From: Caulobacter sp. 602-1
GTDB taxonomy: Bacteria; Pseudomonadota; Alphaproteobacteria; Caulobacterales; Caulobacteraceae
Length of the DNA: 64,000 nt
Assembly (NCBI RefSeq): GCF_003931565.1
Contig: NZ_RRYI01000001.1
Location: forward strand, 496,001 to 560,000
Direction: 5' to 3'
Position 1 is the stretch's first letter. Every line of letters begins with the position of its first letter. Shown piece by piece: positions 50,120 through 59,260 of the stretch. The notes beneath the pieces were generated by a model. It saw nothing but the letters and a program-made list of their open reading frames with translations, was not told the DNA's origin and ran no database searches. A program made the translations under genes and the position numbers.

Positions 50120-51316
50120 ATGTCCGATCCGTTGATGAACGTCTATAATCGCGCGCCTCTGGCCCTGGTCAGCGGACGCGGCGCCTGGGTCTTCGCCGAA
50201 GACGGCTCGACCTATCTCGACTGCGTGGGCGGGGTGGCGACCAACGCCTTGGGGCACGCCCATCCGGCGCTGGTCGCGGCGCTGACCGAGCAAGCCCAAC
50301 ACCTCTGGCACGTTTCCAACATTTTCCAGATTCCGCAGCAGACCGCGCTGGCGGACCGCCTCGTCGCCGCCTCGTTCGCCGACCGGGTGTTCTTCGCCAA
50401 CACCGGCTCGGAAGCCGTTGAGTGCGCGCTGAAGACGGCGCGCCGCTATCACGCGGCCAACGGCCAGCCCGAGCGCATCGACATCATCGGCTTCGAGGGC
50501 TCGTTCCACGGGCGGACCTATGCGGCCGTCAACGCGTCGGGCAACGCCGCCTATCTGGAGGGCTTCGGTCCCCGGCTTCCGGGCTATCTTCAGCTCAATG
50601 TCCGCGACGCGGCCGGCATCGAAGCGGCGATCGCCGCCGACACGACCGCGGCCGTCATCGTCGAGCCCGTGCAGGGCGAGGGCGGAGCCCGCGCCCTGAG
50701 CGGTGAATTCCTGCAGCGTCTGCGGGCGCTCTGCACCGAGCACGGCGTCCTGCTGATCTATGACGAGGTGCAGAGCGGCATGGGCCGCACCGGCAAGCTC
50801 TTCGCCCACCAGTGGTTCGAAGGCGTCGAGCCCGACATCATGGCCCTGGCCAAGGCCCTGGGGTCAGGCTTTCCCGTCGCCGCCTGCCTGGCGACGGAAG
50901 CGGCGGCCAAGGGCATGACGCCCGGCGCCCATGGCTCGACCTTCGGCGGCAATCCCCTGGCGATGGCCGTGGCCATCGCCGCCTTCGACGAGATCTCGCG
51001 ACCGGAGACCCTGATGCTGTCGCGTGGTGTCGGTCATCACCTCGCCGTCGAACTGGATCACCTGATCCGCCGTCGCCCCGACGTCTTCGTCGAGCGGCGG
51101 GGCAAGGGCATGCTGATCGGCCTGAAGCTGAAACCCAACAATCGCGAGTTCATGGCCGCGGCGCGGGACCGAGGCCTGCTGGTGGCCGGCGGCGGCGACA
51201 ATTGCATCCGCCTGCTGCCGCCGCTGATCCTGTCGAGGGAGGAAGCCGAATTCGCGCTCGAACGGCTGGAGCAGACCTGCGACGCCTTTGGCGCGGCCCC
51301 GATCCGGGCGGCCTGA
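50120..51316 (+). CDS. astC: Succinylornithine/acetylornithine-type aminotransferase
   Basis: A 398-aa class III aminotransferase. Seen: ALGHAHPALVAAL, FANTGSEAVECALK (phosphate loop), the EGSFHGRTYA motif, Asp215 in LLIYDEVQSGMGRTG, PLP-Lys245 in ALAKALGSGFP, and STFGGNPLA. AstC/ArgD transaminates N2-succinylornithine (or N2-acetylornithine) with 2-oxoglutarate; the choice of AstC rests on the adjacent astD, and biosynthetic ArgD is not excluded. ATG 50120 follows TTTGGAGCG. Two bases separate its stop from astD. Confidence 0.85.
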   Translation: MSDPLMNVYNRAPLALVSGRGAWVFAEDGSTYLDCVGGVATNALGHAHPALVAALTEQAQHLWHVSNIFQIPQQTALADRLVAASFADRVFFANTGSEAVECALKTARRYHAANGQPERIDIIGFEGSFHGRTYAAVNASGNAAYLEGFGPRLPGYLQLNVRDAAGIEAAIAADTTAAVIVEPVQGEGGARALSGEFLQRLRALCTEHGVLLIYDEVQSGMGRTGKLFAHQWFEGVEPDIMALAKALGSGFPVAACLATEAAAKGMTPGAHGSTFGGNPLAMAVAIAAFDEISRPETLMLSRGVGHHLAVELDHLIRRRPDVFVERRGKGMLIGLKLKPNNREFMAAARDRGLLVAGGGDNCIRLLPPLILSREEAEFALERLEQTCDAFGAAPIRAA

Positions 51317-51318
51317 CG

Positions 51319-52782
51319 ATGGCCAGCCTGTTCATCGACGGCGCCTGGCGCGAGGGACGCGGCGAAGTCTTCGCCTCCACCGATCCCGCCAGGGGCGAGA
51401 CGGTCTGGAGTGGCGCGGCGGCCGACGCCCTCGACGCTGAGGACGCCCTGCGCGCCGCGCACGGGGCCTTTCCCGCCTGGGCCGCCACGGCGCTGGAAGA
51501 GCGGATCGCGCTGGCCCGCGCCTACGGCGAACGCCTGAAAGCCCGCGCCGAGGACATCGCGCGAGACATCGCGCGCGAGACCGGCAAGCCGCTGTGGGAA
51601 GCCCGCGCCGAGGTCGCCGGCATGGTCGGCAAGGTCGAGGTGTCGATCGGCGCCCAGGCCGAGCGCGCCGGTTCGCGCGCCGCCGAAGCCGCCTTCGGCC
51701 GCTCGGTGCTGCGTCATCGCCCCCACGGGGTGATGGCGGTGCTGGGGCCGTTCAATTTCCCTGGTCACCTGCCCAATGGCCACATCGTCCCGGCTCTTCT
51801 GGCCGGCGACACTGTGGTGTTCAAGCCCTCGGAGGAGACGCCGCTGACCGGCGCCAACCTGGCGCGGGCCTGGCAGGAAGCGGGCCTTCCCGGCGGGGTC
51901 CTCAATCTGGTGCAGGGGGGCCGCGACACCGGCGCTGCGCTGATCGCGGGCAAGATCGATGGCCTGCTGTTCACCGGCTCGGCCGCCGCCGGCGCCCACT
52001 TCCGCCGGGCCTTCGTCGACAGGCCCGAGGTGATCCTGGCGCTGGAACTGGGCGGCAACAATCCCCTGATCGCCTGGGATGGCGACCCCGCCGCCGCCGC
52101 CTCGGTGATCGCCCAGTCGGCCTTCTTCACCGCAGGCCAGCGCTGCTCTTGCGCGCGCCGCCTGGTGCTGCCGCGCGGTCCGCGTGGCGACGCCATCCTC
52201 GAGGCGCTGCTGGCGCTGGTCGCGCGCCTGACCATCGGCGAGTGGGACAGCCAGGAGCCGCGCTTCATGGGCTCGCTGATCTCGGTCGCCGCCGCCGACC
52301 GCGTGCGGGCGGCGGTCGCGGCCCTCGTGGCGCGGGGCGCGCGGGTCCTATTCGCGGGGACGCTGCCGGCCGGTCTGTCGCCGGCCTTCGTCGCCCCGAC
52401 CCTCCTCGACGTCACCGAGGTCGACGTCGCCGACGAGGAGATCTTCGGTCCGGTGCTGCAGGTGATCCGCGTCGACGACTTCGAGACGGCGATCGCCCGG
52501 GCCAACGACACCGCCTATGGCCTGGCCGCGGGCCTGATCACCGAGGACGACGCGCTCTGGGAGATCTTCCTCGATCGCGCCCGGGCCGGGGTGGTCAATC
52601 GCAATCGGCCCACCACCGGCGCGGCGGCGACCTTGCCGTTCGGCGGTCTGGGCGCCTCGGGCAATCATCGCCCCAGCGCTTACTACGCGGCGGACTATTG
52701 CGCCTATCCGGTGGCCAGTTTCGAGGCCGATCGCCTGGTCGATCAGACAGCCGACATCACTGGCCTGGCCGCGCCAGGCTAG
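51319..52782 (+). CDS. astD: N-succinylglutamate 5-semialdehyde dehydrogenase
   Basis: A 487-aa aldehyde dehydrogenase with AstD signatures: GVMAVLGPFNFPGHLPNGHI, VFKPSEETPLT, catalytic Glu in LALELGGNNPLI, catalytic Cys in TAGQRCSCARR and the C-terminal NRPTTGAAATLPFGGLGASG (first 20 residues shown). It oxidises succinylglutamate semialdehyde to succinylglutamate with NAD in the arginine succinyltransferase (AST) pathway. It is paired with astC; astA, astB and astE are not adjacent. A palindromic hairpin lies at the stop codon. Confidence 0.92.
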   Translation: MASLFIDGAWREGRGEVFASTDPARGETVWSGAAADALDAEDALRAAHGAFPAWAATALEERIALARAYGERLKARAEDIARDIARETGKPLWEARAEVAGMVGKVEVSIGAQAERAGSRAAEAAFGRSVLRHRPHGVMAVLGPFNFPGHLPNGHIVPALLAGDTVVFKPSEETPLTGANLARAWQEAGLPGGVLNLVQGGRDTGAALIAGKIDGLLFTGSAAAGAHFRRAFVDRPEVILALELGGNNPLIAWDGDPAAAASVIAQSAFFTAGQRCSCARRLVLPRGPRGDAILEALLALVARLTIGEWDSQEPRFMGSLISVAAADRVRAAVAALVARGARVLFAGTLPAGLSPAFVAPTLLDVTEVDVADEEIFGPVLQVIRVDDFETAIARANDTAYGLAAGLITEDDALWEIFLDRARAGVVNRNRPTTGAAATLPFGGLGASGNHRPSAYYAADYCAYPVASFEADRLVDQTADITGLAAPG

Positions 52783-52792
52783 AGCGCTCTAG
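52763..52792. terminator. Hairpin and palindrome at the end of astD
   Basis: GCCTGGC (52763-52769) pairs with GCCAGGC (52773-52779), followed by the palindrome CTAGAGCGCTCTAG (52779-52792) that spans the astD stop codon. No T-tract. It lies between the ends of convergent astD and the GntR gene, so a bidirectional terminator or mRNA end is possible. Confidence 0.45.
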
Positions 52793-52802
52793 GCGATCAG
52801 AC

Positions 52803-53768
52803 TCACCTGGGCTTGGCGTGATCGGGATTCATGACCCCGTGGTGGGCGCTGGTCGTCAGGTGGTTGCGCATCAGGGCCGATGCTCGCTCGTTGTGGCCCG
52901 CGTCCAGGGCGTCGAGAATCTCCAGGTGCTCCGTGATCGATTCCTGAACCCGCTCGACGCCATATTCCCAATTGTAGTTGAGGAAGCGGCGAAGCTGGAT
53001 CTGCTGCTGGACGGCGGCGAGCATGAAACGGTTGCCCGAGCAGCGGGCCAGGCCCTCGTGGAAGTCGGAGTTCATCTCGTAGAACTCGACCGCCAGGACA
53101 TCGCGCCAGGGGCGCTCGCGGAACGCCAGGTGCTTGGCGCGCGATTCGGCCAACCATCCCCGATCAAGCGAGAAGGTCGGCTGCACCAGCAGGGCCGGTT
53201 CGAGGGCGTGGCGGAAGGCGTAGCTTTCGGCCTGGGCGCGCGCGGAATCGATCGAGGGCAGGAAGGTCCAGCCATTGCCGGCCTTGCGTTCGACGAGGCC
53301 AAGCGCCGAGAGGCGGCGCAGGACGCGCAGCACCTGCGGCAGCTTGGCGTCGAACAGACGCATGATCTCCTGCTGGGTGCAGTCGGCCGCCAGGCGTCCG
53401 ACGTTGCGGGCCTGGGCGATGGCGACCGCCAGCCTTTGGTCGTCTTCCTCCTGCAGGTTGACCGGATCGATCTCGGGGGCGGCGATCACCGGCTCCAGAA
53501 GCACGAAGCCGCGATTGGCCCGGGCCTCGACCGCGCCCTGGTCGGCCAGCAGCTTCAGGGCGCCGCGGATGGGCGTGCGCGACACGCCGAAATGCTCGCA
53601 CAGGTCCAGTTCGACCAGGTGATGACCAGGACCCGCGCCCTGCTCCTTCAGCAGGCGAAGGATGCGCGCAGCAAGGTCGGCCTGCAGGCGGCTAGGGCCG
53701 CGTCCCGTCGATCCCGCGGCCTTGGCGCTGGTTTCGGCGGGCGGCTTCCTGTTTGTCCGTGGAACCAT
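52803..53768 (-). CDS. GntR-family regulator with an apparent second winged helix
   Basis: A 321-aa regulator, against about 230-250 for normal FadR-type members. Residues 25-95 are the standard GntR wing (LQADLAARILRLLKEQ, FGVSRTPIRGALKLLADQGA). Residues 110-170 look like a second winged helix (LAADCTQQEIMRLFDAKLP, then LRRLSALGLVERKAGNGW). Residues 180-310 form an FCD-type helical ligand domain (FRHALEPALLV, EFYEMNSDFHEGLARCSGN, ESITEHLEILDALDAG with metal-type Asp/His/His). It is divergent from the ABC transporter operon, its likely target; convergent with astD by a 20-base gap. Confidence 0.85.
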   Translation of the reverse strand: MVPRTNRKPPAETSAKAAGSTGRGPSRLQADLAARILRLLKEQGAGPGHHLVELDLCEHFGVSRTPIRGALKLLADQGAVEARANRGFVLLEPVIAAPEIDPVNLQEEDDQRLAVAIAQARNVGRLAADCTQQEIMRLFDAKLPQVLRVLRRLSALGLVERKAGNGWTFLPSIDSARAQAESYAFRHALEPALLVQPTFSLDRGWLAESRAKHLAFRERPWRDVLAVEFYEMNSDFHEGLARCSGNRFMLAAVQQQIQLRRFLNYNWEYGVERVQESITEHLEILDALDAGHNERASALMRNHLTTSAHHGVMNPDHAKPR

Positions 53769-54069
53769 CGCGCGTCGCCTTCAACTCCCTGAATCTTCTA
53801 ACGCCACACACCTTGAGCCACGCGCAAGGATTTCGTCCTGTTGTCGCCCGCGTCGGCGCATCCTGGCAAGCAGCCGGCATGATCCTTGGCTGATCATATC
53901 CTGCCCAGAAGTGCGGCGTGCGGCGCTGTCGCGTGCGGTGTTGGCATTTTGTCTTTTTGACACTGAGAAAACATTTATATAGGGTTCAGAGCCTGTCCGG
54001 AAGAGACGAAGGCCATGGTTGGCGGGTGGACCGCCAGGCTCCGGGGTGTGTGATGGGGAAGTGCGAGCA
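53769..54069. other. Divergent promoter region, GntR / ABC transporter
   Basis: 301 bases with no gene between the GntR gene and the peptide-transporter operon. A promoter-like sequence overlapped by an inverted repeat lies at 53950-53983 and is listed separately. Nothing else recognised. Confidence 0.5.
53950..53983 (+). promoter_or_regulatory. Promoter with overlapping TGTC-N5-GACA operator
   Basis: A consensus TTGACA (53957-53962) lies 13 bases before TATATA (53976-53981), a short spacing as found in Caulobacter housekeeping promoters. TGTC (53950-53953) and GACA (53959-53962) form an inverted repeat over the -35 box. GntR-FCD proteins bind short dyads of this form, so repression of the transporter operon is likely. 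The extra sequence TTTATATAGGG gives alternative -10 choices. Confidence 0.5.
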
Positions 54070-55629
54070 ATGAAGCCGTCAGGCGTTTTCGTCCATTTGG
54101 CGACGGTCCTGGCGGTTTGCCTGGGCCTGGCGGGAGCCGCGCGGGCAGAGACAGTGCTGCGCGCCCGCCTCAACGCCGACATCCTGTCCCTGGATCCGGG
54201 CGCGCGCCGCGACGAGAACACCGACGCGGTGATCCTGCACGTCGTCGAGGGGCTGGTGGCCTCGCGGGAGGACGGTTCGATCGGGCCGATGCTCGCGAGC
54301 CGCTGGACGGTGTCTCCGGACGGGCGGACCTACACCTTCGCGCTTCGCCGGGGCGTGACTTTTCAGAATGGCGCGCCGCTGACCTCGGCCGAGGTGGTCT
54401 GGTCCCTGAAGCGCTATCTCGACCCCAAGACGCGCTGGCGTTGCCGCTTCGAGTTCGGCGACGAGGGCATCGCCAGGATCGAGTCGATCACCGCGCCCGA
54501 TCCCGGAACCGTGGTGATCCGACTTTCCCGGCCCGCCCCGATGTTTCTCAAGACCCTGGCGCGCAACGACTGCGGCGGCACGGGGATCCTGCATCCGGAC
54601 TCGGTGGGATCCGATGGCGCGATCCGCCGCCTGATCGGCACCGGTCCCTTCGAGGTCTCCACATGGAAGCGCAACCAGTTCATCGAGCTGTCGCGCTTCG
54701 CCCGCTACGCGGCCCTGCCCGGGCCCCGCGACGGCAATACCGGCGGCAAGCACGCGCTGGTGGACAAGGTCCGCTTTCTGATCATCCCCGACGGTTCGGC
54801 GGCGCGCGCAGCCTTGCTGCGCGGCAGTCTCGACGTTCTGGACGCGCTGAGCCCCACCGAGCTGGCCGGGGTTCGGGGCAAGCCGGGCGTGCGGCTGGAG
54901 ATCAATCCGACGATGGATCTCTACGCGGTGCTGTTCCAGACCCAGGATCCGGTGCTCGGCGACGTGCGCCTGCGCCGCGCCATCGCCCTGTCGATCGATA
55001 CGGCTGGCCTCGCCAAGGCGGTGACCTGGGGCACGGCCAAGGGCAACACCTCGCCAGTGCCGCTTGTCAGCCCGTTCTTCGGCCCGGTGCAGGCCTCTCA
55101 GCGACGGGTCGATCTGGCCGAAGCCCGGCGCCTGGCCAAGGCCGCCGGCTACAAGGGGCAGCCGATCCGCTTGGTCACCAACCGCCGCTACCCGCAGTGC
55201 TTCGACGCGGCCGTGCTGATCCAGGCCATGGCGGCCCAGGCCGGGATCAACATCCAGATCGACACCCTGGACTGGGCCAGCCAGCTGGATCGCTACGCCA
55301 CCGGCCAGTACCAGGCGATGGTCTTGCCGTTCTCGGCGCGCCTGGACCCGTCGCTGAACTTCGGGCTGCTGATCGGCGACAAGGCCAAGGACCCGCGCAA
55401 GGCCTGGAGCACGCCGCAGGCGCGGGCATTGCTGCGCCGTTCGATGGAGGTCGAGCGCCGCGCCGATCGCCAGGCCGCCTTCGATGACCTGCAGCGCGCC
55501 TTCATGGAGGACACCCCGGCCATCGTGCTGTTCAGCAGCTCGCGCATCGCCGCCGTCCGGCGGAACGTCACCGGCTACAAGGGCTGGCCCGCCGCACAGC
55601 AGCGCCTGTGGGGCGTTGGCCTGCGCTGA
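54070..55629 (+). CDS. Peptide-type ABC transporter substrate-binding protein
   Basis: A 519-aa periplasmic binding protein of the DppA/OppA (SBP family 5) type. Signal peptide LATVLAVCLGLAGAARAE. Family features are LRARLNADILSLDPGARRDE, PMLASRWTVSPDGRTYTFAL, LRRGVTFQNGAPLTSAEVVWSLKR (first half VTFQNGAPLTSAEVVWSLKR) and DVRLRRAIALSIDTAGLA. It captures di- or oligopeptides (or related ligands) for the DppB/C permeases. No lipobox. It is the first gene of a four-gene transporter operon divergent from GntR. Substrate unknown. Confidence 0.9.
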   Translation: MKPSGVFVHLATVLAVCLGLAGAARAETVLRARLNADILSLDPGARRDENTDAVILHVVEGLVASREDGSIGPMLASRWTVSPDGRTYTFALRRGVTFQNGAPLTSAEVVWSLKRYLDPKTRWRCRFEFGDEGIARIESITAPDPGTVVIRLSRPAPMFLKTLARNDCGGTGILHPDSVGSDGAIRRLIGTGPFEVSTWKRNQFIELSRFARYAALPGPRDGNTGGKHALVDKVRFLIIPDGSAARAALLRGSLDVLDALSPTELAGVRGKPGVRLEINPTMDLYAVLFQTQDPVLGDVRLRRAIALSIDTAGLAKAVTWGTAKGNTSPVPLVSPFFGPVQASQRRVDLAEARRLAKAAGYKGQPIRLVTNRRYPQCFDAAVLIQAMAAQAGINIQIDTLDWASQLDRYATGQYQAMVLPFSARLDPSLNFGLLIGDKAKDPRKAWSTPQARALLRRSMEVERRADRQAAFDDLQRAFMEDTPAIVLFSSSRIAAVRRNVTGYKGWPAAQQRLWGVGLR

Positions 55630-55648
55630 GCCCGGAAAGAAACCAGAC

Positions 55649-56593
55649 ATGCTCAGCTATATTCTCAAACGCCTGCTGCTGACCCTGCCAACCCTCCTGA
55701 TGGTGGCGCTGGCGGTGTTCTTCCTGATCCGGCTGATCCCCGGGGATCCGGCCCTGGTCATGCTGGGCGACGCTGGCGACGCGGCGTCCCTGGCCGCGCT
55801 GCGCCAGGACCTAGGCCTGGACCAGCCGCTGCCGGTGCAGTTCATCCTGTGGGTCGAGCACGCCCTGCGGGGTGATCTTGGCCACTCGATCCTGACCAGC
55901 GAACCGGTCTCCGTCTTGATCTGGCAACGCTTCCAGCTGACCGCGATCGTTGTCTTGGTGGCGGTGAGCGCCGCGACCGTGATCGCCGTGATCGCCGGCC
56001 TGGCGGCCGCCTGGCGGCGCGACACGCCGCTCGACCTGGCCGTGGTCGGCGCCGCAAGCCTGGTGCTGGCCGTGCCCAGCTTCTGGCTGGGCCTGATCCT
56101 GCTGCTGGTGTTCGGCCTCAAGCTCGGCTGGCTGCCGGTGGTCGGCTATGTGCCGTTCTCGGAAAGCGCGGTCGAGGCGGCGCTGTTCCTGGTGCTGCCG
56201 ATCCTGACCCTGACGATCACCGAGAGCGGCGTGCTGACCCGCATGATGCGCTCCAGCGCAATCGACGTTCTGCGGCTGGAATATGTGACTCACGCCCGCG
56301 CCAAGGGGCTTTCGGAATTCACGGTGCTAAGCCGCCACGTGTTCCCCAACGCCTTCGCCCCGACCCTGACCCTGGTCGGCCTGATCCTGGGCCACCTGCT
56401 GGGCGGCATCGCGGTGATCGAGACCGTGTTCACCCTGCCGGGCCTGGGCCGCCTGATGGTCGATTCCATCCTCGGCCGCGACTACCCGGTCGTGCAGGGC
56501 TGCCTGCTGTTCACCGCCGTCGTCTACGTGGCCGTCAACCTCGTCGTCGACCTCTGCTATCCGCTCTTCGACCCGCGGGTGACCGCCCAATGA
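55649..56593 (+). CDS. Peptide-type ABC transporter permease (DppB-like)
   Basis: A 314-aa inner-membrane permease with six predicted helices. Opening MLSYILKRLLLTLPTLLMVA and the loop LIPGDPALVMLGD are typical of DppB; the EAA loop (EYVTHARAKGLSEFTVLSRH) contacts the ATPase. It pairs with the next gene, which overlaps by four bases (ATGA). ATG 55649 was chosen over an upstream frame that overlaps the binding-protein gene. Confidence 0.93.
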   Translation: MLSYILKRLLLTLPTLLMVALAVFFLIRLIPGDPALVMLGDAGDAASLAALRQDLGLDQPLPVQFILWVEHALRGDLGHSILTSEPVSVLIWQRFQLTAIVVLVAVSAATVIAVIAGLAAAWRRDTPLDLAVVGAASLVLAVPSFWLGLILLLVFGLKLGWLPVVGYVPFSESAVEAALFLVLPILTLTITESGVLTRMMRSSAIDVLRLEYVTHARAKGLSEFTVLSRHVFPNAFAPTLTLVGLILGHLLGGIAVIETVFTLPGLGRLMVDSILGRDYPVVQGCLLFTAVVYVAVNLVVDLCYPLFDPRVTAQ

Positions 56594-57417
56594 AACCCTC
56601 CATGCTCTCCGGCGCCAAGCCCAACGCCGTCATCGGCGGTCTGCTGGTGGGCGGCCTGCTGGTCGTCGTCCTGCTCGGCTATGTCTGGACGCCCTACGAT
56701 CCGATCGCCATCGACCTGGCCCATCCCCTGGCGCCGCCGTCCTGGACCCACTGGTTCGGTTCCGACGAGTTCGGCCGCGACGTGCTGAGCCGCGCCATGC
56801 TGGGCGCGCGGATCAGCGTCACCATCGCGCTGGGCGTCGTCGCCGCGGCCGTGATCGCCGGCACGCTGATCGGGGCGATCGCCGGCTTCCTGCGCGGCTG
56901 GGTCGACCGGGTGATCATGAGCGTCAACGACGCCATCCTGGCGTTTCCCGGCATGCTGCTGGCCCTGGCCCTCATCGCGGTGCTGGGCTCCAATCGCGGC
57001 AGCATCATCCTGGCGCTCAGCGTCGCCTACCTGCCCTCGATCGTGCGGGTGGTGCGCGGGGCGGTGCTGTCGATCCGCGAGCGCGAATATGTCGAGGCCT
57101 CCAAGGTGGTCGGCGACGGCGCCCTCTACACCATGGTCCGCCATGTGCTGCCCAACGCCCTGCCGCCGGTGGTGGTGCTGGCCACGAGTCTCTTTGGCTG
57201 GGTGGTGCTGTCGGAAAGCGCCCTGAGCTTCCTGGGCGTGGGGGTTCCGCCGCCCGCGCCGACCTGGGGCAACATGCTCAGCGCCGCCCGGCCCTACATG
57301 GAGAACGCCAGCTGGCTCAGCGTGACCCCGGGTGTCTGCATCGCCCTGACCCTGCTGGGCGTCAATCTGCTGGGCGACGCCTTGCGAGACCGCCTCGATC
57401 CTCGGAGGGACGCATGA
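56590..57417 (+). CDS. Peptide-type ABC transporter permease (DppC-like)
   Basis: A 275-aa permease with six predicted helices, the DppC partner. HWFGSDEFGRDVLSRAMLGA near residue 52 and the EAA loop YVEASKVVGDGALYTMVRHV are diagnostic, as is the LPNALPPVVVLATSLFGWVV end. It overlaps both neighbours by ATGA, so translation of the transporter genes is coupled. Confidence 0.93.
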   Translation: MKPSMLSGAKPNAVIGGLLVGGLLVVVLLGYVWTPYDPIAIDLAHPLAPPSWTHWFGSDEFGRDVLSRAMLGARISVTIALGVVAAAVIAGTLIGAIAGFLRGWVDRVIMSVNDAILAFPGMLLALALIAVLGSNRGSIILALSVAYLPSIVRVVRGAVLSIREREYVEASKVVGDGALYTMVRHVLPNALPPVVVLATSLFGWVVLSESALSFLGVGVPPPAPTWGNMLSAARPYMENASWLSVTPGVCIALTLLGVNLLGDALRDRLDPRRDA

Positions 57418-59045
57418 CCGCCGCGACGCCGCTGCTGCGGCTTTCCAACCTGCGCATCGAGGCCGATGTCCATCCGCGCTCGGGGCCGCGACCGCCGCTG
57501 CTGGAGGGCTTGAGCCTCGACCTGGCCGAAGGCCAGGTGCTGGCCATCGTCGGCGAGTCCGGCAGCGGCAAGACCATGGCCGCGCGGGCCGTGCTCGACC
57601 TGCTGGCGCCGGGCGTGCGGCGGACGGGCGGGTCGATCCAGCTGTCGGGCCGGGAACTGACCGCCCTGTCGCCGGACCAGATGAGGGCCGTGCGCGGCGG
57701 CGACATCGGGATGGTGTTCCAGGAGCCGATGGTCTCGCTGAACCCGGCCATCCCCATCGGCAAGCAACTGGCCGAGGGTCTGCGCCTGCACCGCAAGCTG
57801 CCCGAGGCCGAGATCCGCCGCCAATGCCTGGAGATGCTGCGCCGGGTCCAGATCGCCGATCCGGAAAAGTGCCTGGCCGCCTATCCGCACGAGTTCTCCG
57901 GCGGCATGCGCCAGCGGATCATGCTGGCCTCGGTCATGCTGCTCAAACCCCGCCTGCTGATCGCCGACGAGCCGACCACGGCGCTGGACACGCTGAGTCA
58001 GCGCGAGGTGTTGGAGCTGATGGTCGAGCTGGCGCGGGACTACAGGGTCGCCGTTCTCCTCATCACCCACGACCTGGGCCTGGTCGCCAAGTACGCCGAG
58101 AAGGTGGTGGTGCTGGAGAAGGGCAAGCTGGTCGAGGCCGGCGACACCCGCCAGGTGCTGACCGCGCCCGAGCATCCCTACACCCAGCGCCTGGTCGGCT
58201 CGTTGCCGCGCCGATCGGACGGCCGCCAGGCCCTGGCGCCGGACGCGCCGGTGCTGTTGTCGGTCAAGGGCTGCTGCATCGACTATGCCGGCAAGCCGGG
58301 CCTGCTATGGGCCGGACCGCCCAAGCGCGTCGTGCATGGCGTGGATCTGGCCGTCCGCGCTGGCGAGATCCTGGCCGTCGTCGGGGCCAGCGGCTCCGGA
58401 AAATCGACGCTCGGGCGGGCCATGCTGGGTCTCAAGCCGATCGCCGAGGGGGCCGTGACCTTCGATGGCGTCGACATCGCCAGGATGCGCCCCGAGCAGA
58501 TGCGCGCGTTTCGTCGCGACGCCCAACTGGTGTTCCAGGACCCGTTCTCCTCCCTGGATCCGCGCTGGCGGGTGGGCCAGATCATCGCCGCGGCGCTGCG
58601 CAATGTTCCGGGCCTCGACGCGCGCCAACGTCGCGAGCGGGTGGAGCGCATCCTGGAGGAGGTGGGCCTGGGCGGCTTCGCCGACCGTCATCCCCACCAG
58701 ATGTCCGGCGGTCAGCGCCAGCGGGTGGCCATAGCCCGCGCCGTGGTCTCGCGACCGCGCCTGGTGATCGCCGACGAGCCGGTCTCGGCGCTGGACATGA
58801 CCATCCAGCTTCAGGTGCTCGATCTCTTCCAGGCCCTGCAGGCCCAGTACGGCTTCGCCTGCGTGTTCATCACCCACGATCTGGCGGTCGTCGAGCAGAT
58901 CGCCGATACCGTACTGGTGCTGTCGCAGGGCAGGGTGGTCGAGACCGGGACGGTCGAGGCGGTCTTCGCCGCGCCCCAGCACGCCTACACCCAGGCGCTG
59001 CTGGCCGCCACGCCGGCATTGGCGGCGGTTGCGCTCGCGGGTTGA
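57414..59045 (+). CDS. Fused dual-domain peptide ABC transporter ATPase (DppD-DppF type)
   Basis: A 543-aa protein that joins two ATP-binding cassettes. First half (1-265): Walker [10 protein letters not shown] loop, signature FSGGMRQR, Walker B LLIADEPT. Second half (about 285-540): Walker A GASGSGKS, signature MSGGQRQR, Walker [13 protein letters not shown]. Dpp/Opp systems usually encode these as separate DppD and DppF; fusions are known. The oligopeptide C-terminal tail after each cassette is short. It overlaps DppC by ATGA and is the last gene of the transporter operon. Confidence 0.93.
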   Translation: MTAATPLLRLSNLRIEADVHPRSGPRPPLLEGLSLDLAEGQVLAIVGESGSGKTMAARAVLDLLAPGVRRTGGSIQLSGRELTALSPDQMRAVRGGDIGMVFQEPMVSLNPAIPIGKQLAEGLRLHRKLPEAEIRRQCLEMLRRVQIADPEKCLAAYPHEFSGGMRQRIMLASVMLLKPRLLIADEPTTALDTLSQREVLELMVELARDYRVAVLLITHDLGLVAKYAEKVVVLEKGKLVEAGDTRQVLTAPEHPYTQRLVGSLPRRSDGRQALAPDAPVLLSVKGCCIDYAGKPGLLWAGPPKRVVHGVDLAVRAGEILAVVGASGSGKSTLGRAMLGLKPIAEGAVTFDGVDIARMRPEQMRAFRRDAQLVFQDPFSSLDPRWRVGQIIAAALRNVPGLDARQRRERVERILEEVGLGGFADRHPHQMSGGQRQRVAIARAVVSRPRLVIADEPVSALDMTIQLQVLDLFQALQAQYGFACVFITHDLAVVEQIADTVLVLSQGRVVETGTVEAVFAAPQHAYTQALLAATPALAAVALAG

Positions 59046-59260
59046 CGACCGGCGCTAGCCCGGGGTTTGAATGGCCGAACGGTTCTTGGGGCCGCGGCCC
59101 GTCGCCGTCGTGGGGCTGACGCGCGTGAACCGATCATCGCCGCGCTGGCCACGGGGATGGCGCCGGGGCCGAGCACAAGCTACTGGCGTTATAAGGAGAA
59201 TGGACCGCGCGTCAGGATCGCGCGCCGAGCGGGCGGAGATCCGCAATTGGGGAGGTCGGC

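Noticed and set aside
50812..51318. N-terminal extension of astD over astC
   Set aside because: The open frame continues upstream but overlaps the well-supported astC gene in another frame; the ATG at 51319 matches AstD proteins.
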